From: Candidatus Saccharibacteria bacterium UBA6175
GTDB taxonomy: Bacteria; Patescibacteriota; Saccharimonadia; Saccharimonadales; Saccharimonadaceae
Assembly (NCBI GenBank): GCA_002422915.1
Contig: DITV01000004.1
Coordinates: forward strand, 232,827-296,826
Direction: 5' to 3'
DNA length: 64,000 nt
The position numbers and the translations under genes were made by a program. Positions 25,429 through 34,225 of the stretch are shown here, one piece after another. The notes beneath the pieces are model-generated. The model saw only the letters and a list, made by a program, of their open reading frames with translations, had not been told where the DNA came from and did not search any database. Within the stretch, counting starts at the first letter, position 1, and the number at the start of each line of letters is the position of its first letter.

Positions 25429-26142
25429 ATGACTGAGCGCCAAAAACAGATTCTTGCAGCTATTATTGAACAGCACGCCGAGATTGCTGCTCCGGTTGGG
25501 AGTGTGATGCTCGCTAAGTTGTTTGGTGTTTCCAGCGCCACGATTCGGAGCGAAATGGCACGGCTAGAAGAGATGGGGCTGATTGAACAACCGCACACCA
25601 GTGCGGGCCGCGTCCCAACTGATGCCGGCTATCGTTTCTACGTGAACGCGTTGAACGAAGCGCACGAGAATGAGGCCCCTGCCCAGCTCAGCGATCGCAG
25701 TGCGAGAGCGATCGAAGCCCGTGTAAACACTCACTCAGACCGCGCGGATCGAGCAATTCGGAGCGCTGTCGATAGCCTCGTGGACCTTACTCAGAATCTG
25801 GGGATCGCCACGATTGGTGATGAGCTGTATATGAGCGGCATTGGCAACCTGTTCTCGCAGCCTGAGTTTTTGCAAGGTGACCATGTGCAGGCGGTAGCCC
25901 GTTTACTCGACAACCTCGAGCCGTGGCTTCGTGAAGCCGCACCAAACGAACCATTGAATGTCTACATTGGTGCCGAGAACCCAATCGGGAAGGCGAGTGG
26001 TGCTACGTTAATTATTAGCCGCTTCCGCTCACCGTACAGTGATAATAGTTACATCGGCGTGCTTGGCCCGACTCGCCAAAGCTATGCAAAAGTGATGCGC
26101 CTTGTTCGACATGCCGGCGCAATGTTAGAGGAGATTTTATAA
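25429..26142 (+). CDS. hrcA: HrcA heat-shock repressor (short)
   Basis: 237 residues, against about 340 usually. The winged-helix N-terminus is clear (ERQKQILAAIIEQHAEIAAP, SSATIRSEMARLEEMGLI, HTSAGRVPTDAGYRFYV). The sensing/dimerisation part is contracted, but the end (SYIGVLGPTRQSYAKVMRLV) is retained. It represses the CIRCE promoters of hrcA-grpE, dnaK and dnaJ seen here. Leaderless start. grpE follows after 1 base. Confidence 0.95.
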   Translation: MTERQKQILAAIIEQHAEIAAPVGSVMLAKLFGVSSATIRSEMARLEEMGLIEQPHTSAGRVPTDAGYRFYVNALNEAHENEAPAQLSDRSARAIEARVNTHSDRADRAIRSAVDSLVDLTQNLGIATIGDELYMSGIGNLFSQPEFLQGDHVQAVARLLDNLEPWLREAAPNEPLNVYIGAENPIGKASGATLIISRFRSPYSDNSYIGVLGPTRQSYAKVMRLVRHAGAMLEEIL

Positions 26143-26143
26143 T

Positions 26144-26617
26144 ATGCCAGAACCAAAAAGCCCGAAGAAGCCAAGCAAGCAACAGCTCCAGATTGATGAG
26201 CTAACTGCTGACCTGCAGAGGACACGTGCTGACTTCGAGAACTACCGAAAGCGTGTTGATGCCGAAAAGGCCGCGGCTCGTGAGAGTGGCCAGTCGAGTG
26301 CAATCCTGAAGCTTCTCCCCGTTGTTGATAACATCGAACGAGCACTCCAATACCTACCGGATGACCTTAAAGAAAACGCCTGGGCGCAGAGTGTCGCAGG
26401 GCTTGTGAAGAATGTCGAGAAGTCTCTTGAAAACATGAATGTCCGTCGTATTAACGCGGCAGCAGGTACCGACTTTAACCCAGAGCTGCACGAAGCGATT
26501 CAGTTTGACGAAGATGCGGCAGGTGAAAAAGAAGTGATCGCCGAAGAGCTTCAGGCGGGCTACACCCTGAACGGATCGGTGATTCGCCATGCGATGGTGA
26601 AAGTCACACGACAATAA
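26144..26617 (+). CDS. grpE: GrpE nucleotide exchange factor
   Basis: 157 residues: a short charged N-terminus, long coiled coil (QQLQIDELTADLQRTRADFEN), and beta-rich C-terminal domain (FNPELHEAIQFDEDAAGEKE, GYTLNGSVIRHAMVKV). It releases ADP from DnaK. Second gene of the hrcA operon. An 8-bp stem (26626-26633 with 26657-26664) lies just beyond the stop as a shared terminator. Confidence 0.97.
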   Translation: MPEPKSPKKPSKQQLQIDELTADLQRTRADFENYRKRVDAEKAAARESGQSSAILKLLPVVDNIERALQYLPDDLKENAWAQSVAGLVKNVEKSLENMNVRRINAAAGTDFNPELHEAIQFDEDAAGEKEVIAEELQAGYTLNGSVIRHAMVKVTRQ

Positions 26618-26625
26618 ATTCAAGC

Positions 26626-26664
26626 GATGTTTGAGCAGGGAGGGTCACTCCAAGCCCAAACATC
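26626..26664. terminator. hairpin between grpE and the convergent hypothetical gene
   Basis: GATGTTTG at 26626-26633 pairs with CAAACATC at 26657-26664; inside, GGAG and CTCC can pair again. No long T run on either side, so a bidirectional terminator is likely rather than certain. Confidence 0.5.
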
Positions 26665-26685
26665 CACCAACGGTGTGACGGGTAG

Positions 26686-27081
26686 TCACAACAACGTCGA
26701 GATGTCGGGCTCGTGACCACGAATCTTGAGTGTGTAGGCGCACATCGGTACGCTGCTCGGAAGAAGCCGAGCGTCACCAATGCTGTATCCTTCGACGCGG
26801 AGCCGCTCAAAGAGCTGCTCAAGTGTGTCGGGAAGCGATGGTTGTGGCACTGTCCTGAAGTGCGAAACATGCCAGTGCGGCGTGTCGTAGTCGGGCGGGA
26901 GCTGGACGTTCTCGGCGAGGATGATGTAGTTGAACTCAGTCCGACACTTGGCATTAAATCGCCTAGGTAGCCGGAATACACCGAACGCCTCACTAATGTC
27001 GAGCGCGATCTCGTTGCACATCAGACGCGTTTCCACGTCTGGAGCGAACGTTGGGTCGTGCTGGGCAAGACGGGTACTCAC
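26686..27081 (-). CDS. hypothetical protein inserted between grpE and dnaK
   Basis: 131 residues with a GTG start at 27079-27081, chosen because AAGGAA lies 6 bases upstream. It begins STRLAQHDPTFAPDVETRLM and has no membrane segment. Two cysteines and several His/Asp are visible (FNAKCRTEFNYI; TPHWHVSHFR), and HWHVSHF might be a metal or catalytic site, but no family is recognised. SD-type start, opposite orientation and GC-rich codons set it apart from the heat-shock genes. It resembles in style the high-GC genes after 62300, which suggests acquisition. Confidence 0.65.
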   Translation of the reverse strand: MSTRLAQHDPTFAPDVETRLMCNEIALDISEAFGVFRLPRRFNAKCRTEFNYIILAENVQLPPDYDTPHWHVSHFRTVPQPSLPDTLEQLFERLRVEGYSIGDARLLPSSVPMCAYTLKIRGHEPDISTLL

Positions 27082-27183
27082 GGGGTTTCCTTCCCTGCTC
27101 ATTGAAAAGACCACAAGCGGGACGCTTATGGAACATATTCAATAGTATGCCTCTCACAGCCAAAAATCAACAAAAAAGTGAAT

Positions 27184-27222
27184 TAGCACTCTTGACATGA
27201 GAGTGCTAATTTCGCTACAATA
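27184..27222 (+). promoter_or_regulatory. CIRCE operator and promoter of dnaK
   Basis: Perfect CIRCE TTAGCACTC - 9 - GAGTGCTAA at 27184-27210. The spacer holds TTGACA (-35, 27193-27198), and TACAAT at 27217-27222 is the -10, 18 bases on. Transcription should start near 27229. Confidence 0.95.
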
Positions 27223-27231
27223 AGACCATCT

Positions 27232-27274
27232 GGCAGTCATGTATAGCGACTGCCAATGAGGCACACGCCTCATT
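27232..27274 (+). promoter_or_regulatory. tandem hairpins in the dnaK 5' UTR
   Basis: TGGCAGTC (27232-27239) pairs perfectly with GACTGCCA (27249-27256). ATGAGGC (27257-27263) pairs with GCCTCAT (27268-27274) across a 4-base loop. The two stems are adjacent and begin within a few bases of the predicted transcript start. The SD (AGGAG, about 27295) is outside them. They may protect the mRNA 5' end or act as a thermosensor (inference). Confidence 0.7.
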
Positions 27275-27305
27275 TCAAACGAACTAATACAATAGGAGCA
27301 AAAAC

Positions 27306-29219
27306 ATGGGTAAAATCATCGGAATTGACCTCGGTACCACCAACAGCGCCGTTGCCTACATGGTTGCGGGTAAACCAGAGGTGATTGCAAATGCCGAAGG
27401 TAACCGCACCACCCCAAGCGTGGTTGCGATTAATAAATCTGGCGAACGCCTGGTGGGTCAAGTTGCACAGCGTCAACGCGTCACGAACGCCAAGAACACA
27501 ATTTATGGCGTCAAGCGTTTGATCGGCCGTAAGTTCGGCGATAAAGAAGTTCAAAAAGACCTCGATATTATGCCATACGAAATCGTCAAGCACGGTGCTG
27601 GTGTTGGCGTGAAGTTGGGCGACAAAGACTACACTCCCGAAGAAGTCTCTGCCATGATCCTCTCGAAAATTAAAGCTGACGCCGAAGCCTTTCTGGGTGA
27701 AAAAGTCACCGAAGCCGTTATTACGGTTCCTGCGTACTTCGATGACTCACAACGACAGGCAACCAAAGACGCCGGTAAGATTGCTGGTTTGGAAGTAAAG
27801 CGTATTATCAACGAGCCAACTGCTGCGGCACTTGCGTATGGACTTGATAGCAAAAAAGAAGAGAAGATCGCCGTCTTTGACCTTGGTGGTGGTACCTTCG
27901 ACGTGTCGATTCTTGAACTCGGCGACGGTGTCTTTGAAGTAAAAAGCACTAACGGTGACACCCACCTTGGTGGTGAAGACTTCGACAACGCAATCGTCAA
28001 CCACTTCCTCGACGAATTTAAGAAGGAATCAGGCATTGATCTCAAGGGTGACAATGCTGCGATGCAACGCCTAAAGGACGAGGCTGAGAAAGCCAAAAAG
28101 GAACTATCTTCAACCCCTGAAACCGACATTAATCTGCCATTCCTTACCGCTGACGCCGACGGGCCAAAGCACTTCGAGTACAAACTGACCCGTTCAAAAC
28201 TTGAAGAGCTGGTTGCTGATCTGATTGATCGTGTTGCTGAGCCGGTTCACAAATCACTCAAAGATGCTGGCCTCAAGGCAAGCGACATTGACGAGATTGT
28301 CCTGGTTGGTGGAATGACCCGTATGCCCGCTGTCGTTGAAAAGGTCAAAGAGATCTTTGGTAAAGAACCACTCAAGGGTGTTAACCCAGACGAAGTAGTT
28401 GCCATTGGTGCAGCTATTCAAGGGGGTGTCCTGCAAGGTGACGTCAAGGACGTGCTCCTTCTCGACGTAACCCCACTTTCACTCGGCATTGAAACTATGG
28501 GGGGCGTGACCACGAAGCTGATTGAGCGAAACTCAACTATCCCAACCTCTAAGAGCGAAACATTCTCAACCGCTGCCGACAATCAACCACAAGTTGAAAT
28601 CCACGTTCTGCAAGGTGAGCGCGAAATGTCTGCTGACAACAAATCACTCGGACGATTTGTGCTTGACGGCATCGCACCAGCGCCACGTGGTGTGCCACAA
28701 ATTGAGGTTACCTTTAATCTCGACGCCAACGGTATCTTGAATGTGACTGCGAAAGACAAGGGAACTGGTAAGGAGCAATCAATTACCATTCAAAACAGCG
28801 GCAATCTTTCAAAAGAAGATATTGAAAAAGCGGCCAAAGAAGCTGAAGAGCATGCTGAAGAAGACAAGAAAAAGCGTGAAGCTGTTGATGCTCGCAACAG
28901 TCTTGAAAATGCCATCTACCAGGCTGAAAAAATGCCCGATGAGTTTAAAGACAAGATTTCTGACGATGACAAGAAGGTGATCACCGACGCCGTTGAAGAG
29001 GCCAAGAAGCACAAAGAGTCAACCGACAAGGATGAACTCGAAGCAGCGATGAAAGCTTTGAACGACGCAATCATGCCAATCGGCGCTAAGATGTACGAAG
29101 CCGCCGCCAAGGATGCGGAAGCTGAATCTGGTGATGACAAGAAGGCTGATGCTGATGAACCGGTCGAAGGTGAAGTGGTCGATAAGAAAGACGACGAACC
29201 AAAGAAAAAGAAGAAGTAG
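27306..29219 (+). CDS. dnaK: DnaK chaperone (Hsp70)
   Basis: 637 residues. [16 protein letters not shown] start, [14 protein letters not shown] and [12 protein letters not shown] signatures. The substrate-binding domain includes [14 protein letters not shown] and [15 protein letters not shown]; helical lid and acidic/lysine tail follow. ATP-dependent folding chaperone. Preceded by SD AGGAG 8 bases from the ATG and a CIRCE-controlled promoter. grpE and dnaJ are on separate transcripts of the same regulon. Confidence 0.99.
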   Translation: MGKIIGIDLGTTNSAVAYMVAGKPEVIANAEGNRTTPSVVAINKSGERLVGQVAQRQRVTNAKNTIYGVKRLIGRKFGDKEVQKDLDIMPYEIVKHGAGVGVKLGDKDYTPEEVSAMILSKIKADAEAFLGEKVTEAVITVPAYFDDSQRQATKDAGKIAGLEVKRIINEPTAAALAYGLDSKKEEKIAVFDLGGGTFDVSILELGDGVFEVKSTNGDTHLGGEDFDNAIVNHFLDEFKKESGIDLKGDNAAMQRLKDEAEKAKKELSSTPETDINLPFLTADADGPKHFEYKLTRSKLEELVADLIDRVAEPVHKSLKDAGLKASDIDEIVLVGGMTRMPAVVEKVKEIFGKEPLKGVNPDEVVAIGAAIQGGVLQGDVKDVLLLDVTPLSLGIETMGGVTTKLIERNSTIPTSKSETFSTAADNQPQVEIHVLQGEREMSADNKSLGRFVLDGIAPAPRGVPQIEVTFNLDANGILNVTAKDKGTGKEQSITIQNSGNLSKEDIEKAAKEAEEHAEEDKKKREAVDARNSLENAIYQAEKMPDEFKDKISDDDKKVITDAVEEAKKHKESTDKDELEAAMKALNDAIMPIGAKMYEAAAKDAEAESGDDKKADADEPVEGEVVDKKDDEPKKKKK

Positions 29220-29240
29220 CACCTGTTTCTTCCGACGAAT

Positions 29241-29268
29241 ACAAACGAGCTCTCGCGGGCTCGTTTGT
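29241..29268 (+). terminator. dnaK terminator
   Basis: ACAAACGAGC pairs with GCTCGTTTGT across an 8-base loop, followed by TTATTT. Intrinsic terminator directly before the next leaderless promoter (TATAGT 29276-29281). Confidence 0.85.
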
Positions 29269-29289
29269 TATTTGGTATAGTGTCACATA

Positions 29290-29619
29290 ATGAACGAACA
29301 CGAGAGAGCAGTATTTGCTGACATTGAGGATCGTGGTGAGCTGACAGTTGATGATGAGCTTCGTTTGTCATTGGTAATGCTTGACCCTGACCTGAAGGCG
29401 GTACTCGAAGAATACCAACGCTACAAAGAGAATGTAGTGCAGCAGCTCTTTAGCAATACCTCTCGTGATTTTAGTGATGCAATTGATTTTGAACGACGCA
29501 TTGAAATGGCATTTGAGGCAGTCCGACTCGAACATTCATTGACCGAGCGTCAAATGATACGGCTTGCCCGTATGTGCGGCAATGATCTAGAGCGATTTCT
29601 CGCTTTTCGGCGTCGGTAA
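29290..29619 (+). CDS. hypothetical helical protein
   Basis: 109 residues, mostly alpha-helical and charged (MNEHERAVFADIEDRGELTV at the start; TERQMIRLARMCGNDLERFL near the end). No membrane segment and no Cys pair. TATAGT ends 8 bases before the ATG, giving a leaderless start right after the dnaK terminator. The last 33 bases overlap the convergent glycosidase-like gene. Not recognised. Confidence 0.7.
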   Translation: MNEHERAVFADIEDRGELTVDDELRLSLVMLDPDLKAVLEEYQRYKENVVQQLFSNTSRDFSDAIDFERRIEMAFEAVRLEHSLTERQMIRLARMCGNDLERFLAFRRR

Positions 29620-30720
29620 TTCCAGGAATAATGCCGCCCACACCATCCCGGGGTCAGCTCGGTAAAAAGGCGCGTTGTACCATGAGCCATCGGGATTCAC
29701 CAGCTCGGGGTAGGTGCCGTGCCGTTCGATGAGCTCGGCAAAGCGAGCGTACTGCTCTCCGTACTCAGGCCTTTTGTAGCGTCGAAGGGTGTGTAGGTAG
29801 AAGGTGGCGTGCCAGGTCCAGATTGTCGTTCCGGTGTAGTTTGGCATTGTCAGCGGCCCCATGCCAGGCCGGTATTTGAATCGATTGGCGTGCTCGCCGT
29901 ATTTTAATGGGTAGGGTTTGTTGAGCTTCTTTTTGTTAATGTAGTCGAATGTCTTCCCGGCCATCTCGGCATCATCAACAACCTTCAGAAAGAACGGCAT
30001 CAGTGCGCATTCTGAACTATAGACGTTATTCGAGAGGTCGGCCATAAAGAATTCGCCGTTCCAGTACTGTTCTTTCAATGCGTATTCGTAGGTTTCTGGC
30101 GGGAAAATAAACGCATCGAGGCCAAGTTGTTCAGCGCAGTAGGCGAGGCGACCCAGTAGGGCGACACTATACGCACTTCGGTTATAGTTGACGGCATCAC
30201 GCAGCTCTGCATAGTGAGTGCTTTTGAGCATGCCAGTTTGCCGATCGACGAACTTCATCGAATAATGGCGGAGTCGTGTCTGTAAGAATTCTTTCTCGGA
30301 CTTATTCAACGGATATTCACTAACGTAGAGTGAGTGAAGAAACCAAGGGAGGGCATCAATACTTTTCTTGGCGGGCTGATTGAACACGTGGCCGTGCGGG
30401 TCAATGCAGAGCGCAACTGTCCCGGCTTTACGGTAATGGCCCATAGCCCAGCGTAAGGTGTGCTGCACGTTATCTTTATGGCCGGTCTTAACCAGCGATT
30501 CGGCAACGGTTCCGAAGTCGCGCATCCAAAAGAAATCGTAGTGACCGAGGCTGGTTTTATAAAAGTTGCCCTGCCAGGCTTTTTCGACAATCTGGCGGCA
30601 GATTTCCTTGGCTGAGCCCTCAAAACGTATGTTCTTCCCGAAGTAACGGTTACCCAGCTGACGAAAAACGGTTCGCACCATGCCGAGTGCAGCGCCGGTT
30701 CGTCGAAAGAACAATTCCAT
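29587..30720 (-). CDS. six-hairpin glycosidase-like protein
   Basis: 377 residues from the ATG at 30718-30720; TATACT lies 10 bases upstream. An 18-residue hydrophobic upstream extension would place the promoter inside the gene. Aromatic-rich helices typical of (alpha/alpha)6-barrel glycosidases: YDFFWMRDFGTVAESL, WFLHSLYVSEYPLNK, YNRSAYSVALLGRLAYCAEQ, TIWTWHATFYLHTLRR. WMRDFG with its Asp and ENP-like PELVNPDGSWY are candidate active-site segments. No signal peptide, so probably cytoplasmic, acting on an oligosaccharide. Nearest families would be invertase, amylo-glucosidase or trehalase-like; the substrate cannot be assigned. Confidence 0.75.
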   Translation of the reverse strand: MELFFRRTGAALGMVRTVFRQLGNRYFGKNIRFEGSAKEICRQIVEKAWQGNFYKTSLGHYDFFWMRDFGTVAESLVKTGHKDNVQHTLRWAMGHYRKAGTVALCIDPHGHVFNQPAKKSIDALPWFLHSLYVSEYPLNKSEKEFLQTRLRHYSMKFVDRQTGMLKSTHYAELRDAVNYNRSAYSVALLGRLAYCAEQLGLDAFIFPPETYEYALKEQYWNGEFFMADLSNNVYSSECALMPFFLKVVDDAEMAGKTFDYINKKKLNKPYPLKYGEHANRFKYRPGMGPLTMPNYTGTTIWTWHATFYLHTLRRYKRPEYGEQYARFAELIERHGTYPELVNPDGSWYNAPFYRADPGMVWAALFLELPTPKSEKSL

Positions 30721-30786
30721 AGTAGTCACCAGTATAACAAGGTATACTAGAAAGACACAAACCATAAGAAACAAGGAGAAACGTAT

Positions 30787-31056
30787 ATGGATGGTGGATT
30801 AGGATTTATTGGGTGGATTATTCTCGGTGGACTTGCCGGGTGGATTGCCTCTAAAATAGCAGGGACAGACAAAAACCAAGGGTTGCTCGGCAACATTATT
30901 GTGGGTATTCTCGGTGGTCTGCTGGGTGGGTTCCTCTTTGGGCTGCTCGGTGGTGCCGGTGTCACGGGCTTTAACATTTGGAGCTTCTTGGTCGCCCTCG
31001 TTGGTGCCGTCGTACTTCTCTTTATCTGGAAGCTGGTTACTGGCAAAAAGTCATAA
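30787..31056 (+). CDS. GlsB/YeaQ/YmgE-type small stress membrane protein
   Basis: 89 residues, three Gly-rich membrane helices: GFIGWIILGGLAGWIASKIA, NIIVGILGGLLGGFLFGLLGG and FLVALVGAVVLLFIWKLVTG. This is the transglycosylase-associated protein family, usually stress-induced and of unclear function. It has its own TATACT and an SD (AAGGAG, 9 bases before ATG). Placed between two heat-shock loci, but no CIRCE precedes it. Confidence 0.92.
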   Translation: MDGGLGFIGWIILGGLAGWIASKIAGTDKNQGLLGNIIVGILGGLLGGFLFGLLGGAGVTGFNIWSFLVALVGAVVLLFIWKLVTGKKS

Positions 31057-31074
31057 TACAATCTCAATAATGAA

Positions 31075-31112
31075 TTAGCACTCTTTACATTCGAGTGCTA
31101 ATTTTTTATACT
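31075..31112 (+). promoter_or_regulatory. CIRCE operator and promoter of dnaJ
   Basis: Perfect CIRCE TTAGCACTC - 9 - GAGTGCTAA at 31075-31101. The spacer holds TTTACA (-35, 31084-31089), and TATACT at 31107-31112 is the -10 at 17 bases. The ATG at 31123 is about 4 bases from the expected start, so dnaJ mRNA is nearly leaderless. Confidence 0.95.
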
Positions 31113-31122
31113 AATAACAGAT

Positions 31123-32226
31123 ATGAGTAAGCGTGATTACTATGAAGTTTTAGGGGTGTCGAAAGACGCCAGTGCCGATGAAATTAAGAAGGCGTTTCGT
31201 CGTGCCGCCGTTCAGCATCACCCCGACAAAGAGGGTGGCGACGAGACCAAATTTAAAGAAGTCAACGAAGCCTACGACGTCTTAAAAGACGCTCAAAAAC
31301 GGCAACGGTACGATCAGTTTGGTCATGCTGGTGTTGGCGGTGCGTCAGGCGGCAGCTATAGCGGCGGCAATCCTTTTGAAGGCTTTGGCGGTTTTCAAGG
31401 CCAGAATATCAATTTTGATTTTGGTGAAGGACTTGGCGACATCTTTGGCCAGTTTTTCGGCGGTGGCTCGGGCCGTGGTCGTGCCCCTCAGCGTGGCCGT
31501 GACGTTGAAGTCGGCCTTCAACTCACGTTTGAAGAGGCGGTCTTTGGCCTTGAACACACCATCGAACTTGATATTGACGACGAATGCTCCCACTGTAAGG
31601 GAACGACGGTTGAGCCCGGACACGATATGAAGACCTGCCCTACTTGTAGGGGGGCTGGCCAGCAAACTCGCGTGATGAACACCATGTTCGGTGCGATTCA
31701 GCAATCGGTTACCTGTGAGACCTGTCAAGGGCGGGGCAAGGTCCCTGAAAAAGTCTGTACGGTCTGTGGTGGCAAGGGCACTGAGCGTCGCAAGCAATCA
31801 GTCAAGCTGAAAGTTCCAGCAGGAATTGACGATGGTGCCACCATCCGCCTCACTAGCCGCGGTGAAGCAATCGGCCGTGGTGAACGGGGTGACTTGTATG
31901 TGAATATCCGCGTGAAGGCGCACAAGCATTTCACGCGAGAAGGAGACATTATTCTTTCAGAAGAGCATGTCAGTATGATCGACGCAGCCCTTGGTGCCGA
32001 GATCGATGTGCTAACGGTTGACGGTGAAGTTCGCATGAAAGTGCCTGCTGGTACCCAGTCTGGCACCGATTTCAAGCTGTCGTCTCACGGTGTTCCCCAC
32101 ATGAACAGCGATCGTCGCGGTCCTCATATTGTCACGATTATCGTTGATACGCCCACAAAACTCAGCAAAAAACAGCGCGAGCTCCTTGAACAGTTTGGCG
32201 GTGGCAAACGCGGCTTCTTCTCGTAG
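31123..32226 (+). CDS. dnaJ: DnaJ co-chaperone (Hsp40)
   Basis: 367 residues. J domain with HPD (VQHHPDKEGG), Gly/Phe-rich linker, zinc-binding domain with four CxxCxG repeats (CSHCKGT, CPTCRGA, CETCQGR, CTVCGGK), and C-terminal substrate-binding domain. Stimulates DnaK ATPase and delivers clients. Third transcript of the HrcA regulon. Confidence 0.98.
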   Translation: MSKRDYYEVLGVSKDASADEIKKAFRRAAVQHHPDKEGGDETKFKEVNEAYDVLKDAQKRQRYDQFGHAGVGGASGGSYSGGNPFEGFGGFQGQNINFDFGEGLGDIFGQFFGGGSGRGRAPQRGRDVEVGLQLTFEEAVFGLEHTIELDIDDECSHCKGTTVEPGHDMKTCPTCRGAGQQTRVMNTMFGAIQQSVTCETCQGRGKVPEKVCTVCGGKGTERRKQSVKLKVPAGIDDGATIRLTSRGEAIGRGERGDLYVNIRVKAHKHFTREGDIILSEEHVSMIDAALGAEIDVLTVDGEVRMKVPAGTQSGTDFKLSSHGVPHMNSDRRGPHIVTIIVDTPTKLSKKQRELLEQFGGGKRGFFS

Positions 32227-32288
32227 GGCTCATTCCGTTCATGGCTATTATTGACTTTTTTAAGTAAAAATGATAGAATATCGGAGAT

Positions 32289-32789
32289 ATGAAAGAGAAA
32301 GACCTCCAGATTATTGGTCAAAACGCGCTCGTTGACATTAAAGGTCACCAAACGCAGGTTCCTGCTAAGGTTGATACCGGTGCCGACAGCTCATCAATTT
32401 GGGCGAGTCAAATCCATGTCAGCAAGGGCGGTGTTCTTTCATTTGTTTTATTCGATGTCGGCTCTCCATTTTACACCGGCGAAGTCATTGAGCGTCATTC
32501 GTACCAAGTCGCAGTGATTCGCAGTTCAAATGGTGAAGAGCAGATACGATATAAGATAGAGCTCCCGCTTCGTGTCGATGGAAAATTAATTCGTGCTCAG
32601 GTGTCTTTATCAGATCGAAGTAAGAACCACTTCCCAATTTTGCTTGGACGACGTACTCTAAATAAGAAGTTTGTCGTGGACGTGTCGGTCCAGCAGTATG
32701 AAAAACCAAAAACAATTAGCCGTGGCCTCCGTAAAGAATTTAAGAAAGATCCGCACGGCTTCCACCTCAAATACCACCAATCGAACTAA
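32289..32789 (+). CDS. retropepsin-like protease of the RimB / ATP-dependent zinc protease family
   Basis: 166 residues. VPAKVDTGADSSSIWASQI carries the DTGA aspartic-protease motif, and FPILLGRRTLNKKFVVDVS is the family's second conserved block. These proteins are generally paired with RimK-like ligases. The next gene, 9 bases on, is one, so this pair may add and remove or process amino-acid tails on a protein or peptide. TAGAAT 9 bases before the ATG, no SD. Confidence 0.85.
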   Translation: MKEKDLQIIGQNALVDIKGHQTQVPAKVDTGADSSSIWASQIHVSKGGVLSFVLFDVGSPFYTGEVIERHSYQVAVIRSSNGEEQIRYKIELPLRVDGKLIRAQVSLSDRSKNHFPILLGRRTLNKKFVVDVSVQQYEKPKTISRGLRKEFKKDPHGFHLKYHQSN

Positions 32790-32798
32790 GGAGGCATT

Positions 32799-33710
32799 AT
32801 GAACATTGCTATTCTCTCAAACGGAAACGGAAATTATTCCACCAAACGCCTCAAAGAAGAGGCAATCCTACGCGGCCACACCGTCAAGATTATTAAATAT
32901 CGTGACTGTTATGCTTCGATCGAAAAGAACAACCCCGCAGTGAGCTACAAAGGTGAAGACCTGACGAATTTTGACGCCATTATTCCTCGAATTGCTTCAA
33001 ACATGACACGCTATGGCACGGCTATTGTGCGTCAGCTCGAAATGCAGGGTGTCTATACTCCTTCAAGTTCGATTGCGATTACTCGTTCGCGTGATAAGTT
33101 ACGCAGCCTACAGCTACTTGCAAAGGCTGGCGTTGGCATTCCTAAGACAATCGTCTCTCGAAACTCGGCCGACATTGATGACCTTATTGATAAAGCGGGA
33201 GGGACGCCGGTCATTATTAAGCTTGCTCGTGGTACCCACGGTAATGGTGTTGTTCTGGCTGAAACAAAGAAGGCAGCTAAGTCTGTGCTTCAGGCGCTGT
33301 ACATTACCAATGAAGACGGAACGAACGTCTTGTTGCAAGAGTTTGTCAAAGAGTCTGCTGGTACCGACATCCGTGCCTTTGTGGTTGGTGGTCGCGTGAT
33401 TGCCAGTATGCAACGTAAGAGTCTTGATGATGATTTTCGCTCTAATCTCCACAAGGGTGGCGAAGGGACAATCATAAAATTGACTGAAGAAGAGACCAAG
33501 ATGGCCATTAAGGCCGCTAAGGCAATGGGGCTAAACGTTGCTGGTGTCGACATGATGCGCAGTGAGCGTGGCCCATTGATTCTTGAAGTAAACGCCAGCC
33601 CGGGCTTTGGAATTGAAAAGGTGACTGGTCGCAATGTGGCTGCGCCAATTATTGAATACGTTGAACGTAACGCCAAGCGCGGCAGCAAAAAAGACAAAGT
33701 CGGCGCTTAA
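32799..33710 (+). CDS. RimK-like ATP-grasp ligase
   Basis: 303 residues. RimK N-terminal domain (MNIAILSNGNGNYSTKRLKE) then ATP-grasp: SRDKLRSLQLLAKAGVGIPK, VIIKLARGTHGNGVVL, and the Mg-binding end ILEVNASPGFGIE. Family members ligate glutamate to ribosomal protein S6 or make related amide bonds. Clear SD AAGGAGG 6 bases before the ATG. It is translated from the leaderless transcript of the protease gene. The acceptor substrate is unknown. Confidence 0.9.
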   Translation: MNIAILSNGNGNYSTKRLKEEAILRGHTVKIIKYRDCYASIEKNNPAVSYKGEDLTNFDAIIPRIASNMTRYGTAIVRQLEMQGVYTPSSSIAITRSRDKLRSLQLLAKAGVGIPKTIVSRNSADIDDLIDKAGGTPVIIKLARGTHGNGVVLAETKKAAKSVLQALYITNEDGTNVLLQEFVKESAGTDIRAFVVGGRVIASMQRKSLDDDFRSNLHKGGEGTIIKLTEEETKMAIKAAKAMGLNVAGVDMMRSERGPLILEVNASPGFGIEKVTGRNVAAPIIEYVERNAKRGSKKDKVGA

Positions 33711-33745
33711 GCATAAACGTATAGCGCCTCTGCTATACTGAAGGC

Positions 33746-34225
33746 ATGATACGTGCCTGGCGAACGCATACCACCGTCATCTTAGTCACAGGGGTGCTTC
33801 TATTGATTATTGCCTCTGCAGTTGCGTTCATGCTCACTACCTTCCAGCCAAAAACCGAGGTTCGCCTGGGTGATGGGGTATTTTCGGTCTCTATTGCCGA
33901 TGATGAGGCCGAGCGAATTAAAGGGCTCGCCGGCGTGGCCTCACTTGGCCCACAAGAGGGTAAGTTGTTTGACTTCGATACTGAAGAAAAGTGGGGGATA
34001 TGGATGAAAGGGATGAAAATCCCAATCGACATCATCTGGCTTAATGAAAAGCGAGAAGTTGTGCATATTGTTATGAACGCGCCTCCCGAGCTCGGTGATA
34101 CAAAAACATATATACCGAAGGAAGCTGCTCGGTATGTGCTGGAAATCGCTGCGGGGGGAGCTGTTCAAAACGGTATCACGATTGGTGATCGAGCAATATT
34201 TATCTTGGACGAGGAGCAACGGTAG
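33746..34225 (+). CDS. DUF192 family exported protein
   Basis: 159 residues. N-terminal signal anchor (about 8-32), then the DUF192 domain with AERIKGLAGVASLGPQEGKL, GIWMKGMKIPIDIIWLN and the end VQNGITIGDRAIF. DUF192 proteins are small secreted or lipoprotein-like beta barrels of unknown function. TATACT ends 6 bases before the ATG. Its stop shares one base with the following GTG start. Confidence 0.92.
   Translation: MIRAWRTHTTVILVTGVLLLIIASAVAFMLTTFQPKTEVRLGDGVFSVSIADDEAERIKGLAGVASLGPQEGKLFDFDTEEKWGIWMKGMKIPIDIIWLNEKREVVHIVMNAPPELGDTKTYIPKEAARYVLEIAAGGAVQNGITIGDRAIFILDEEQR

Noticed and set aside
27629..28183. 184-codon open frame antisense to dnaK
   Set aside because: A typical antisense shadow of a highly expressed gene. 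No start signals.
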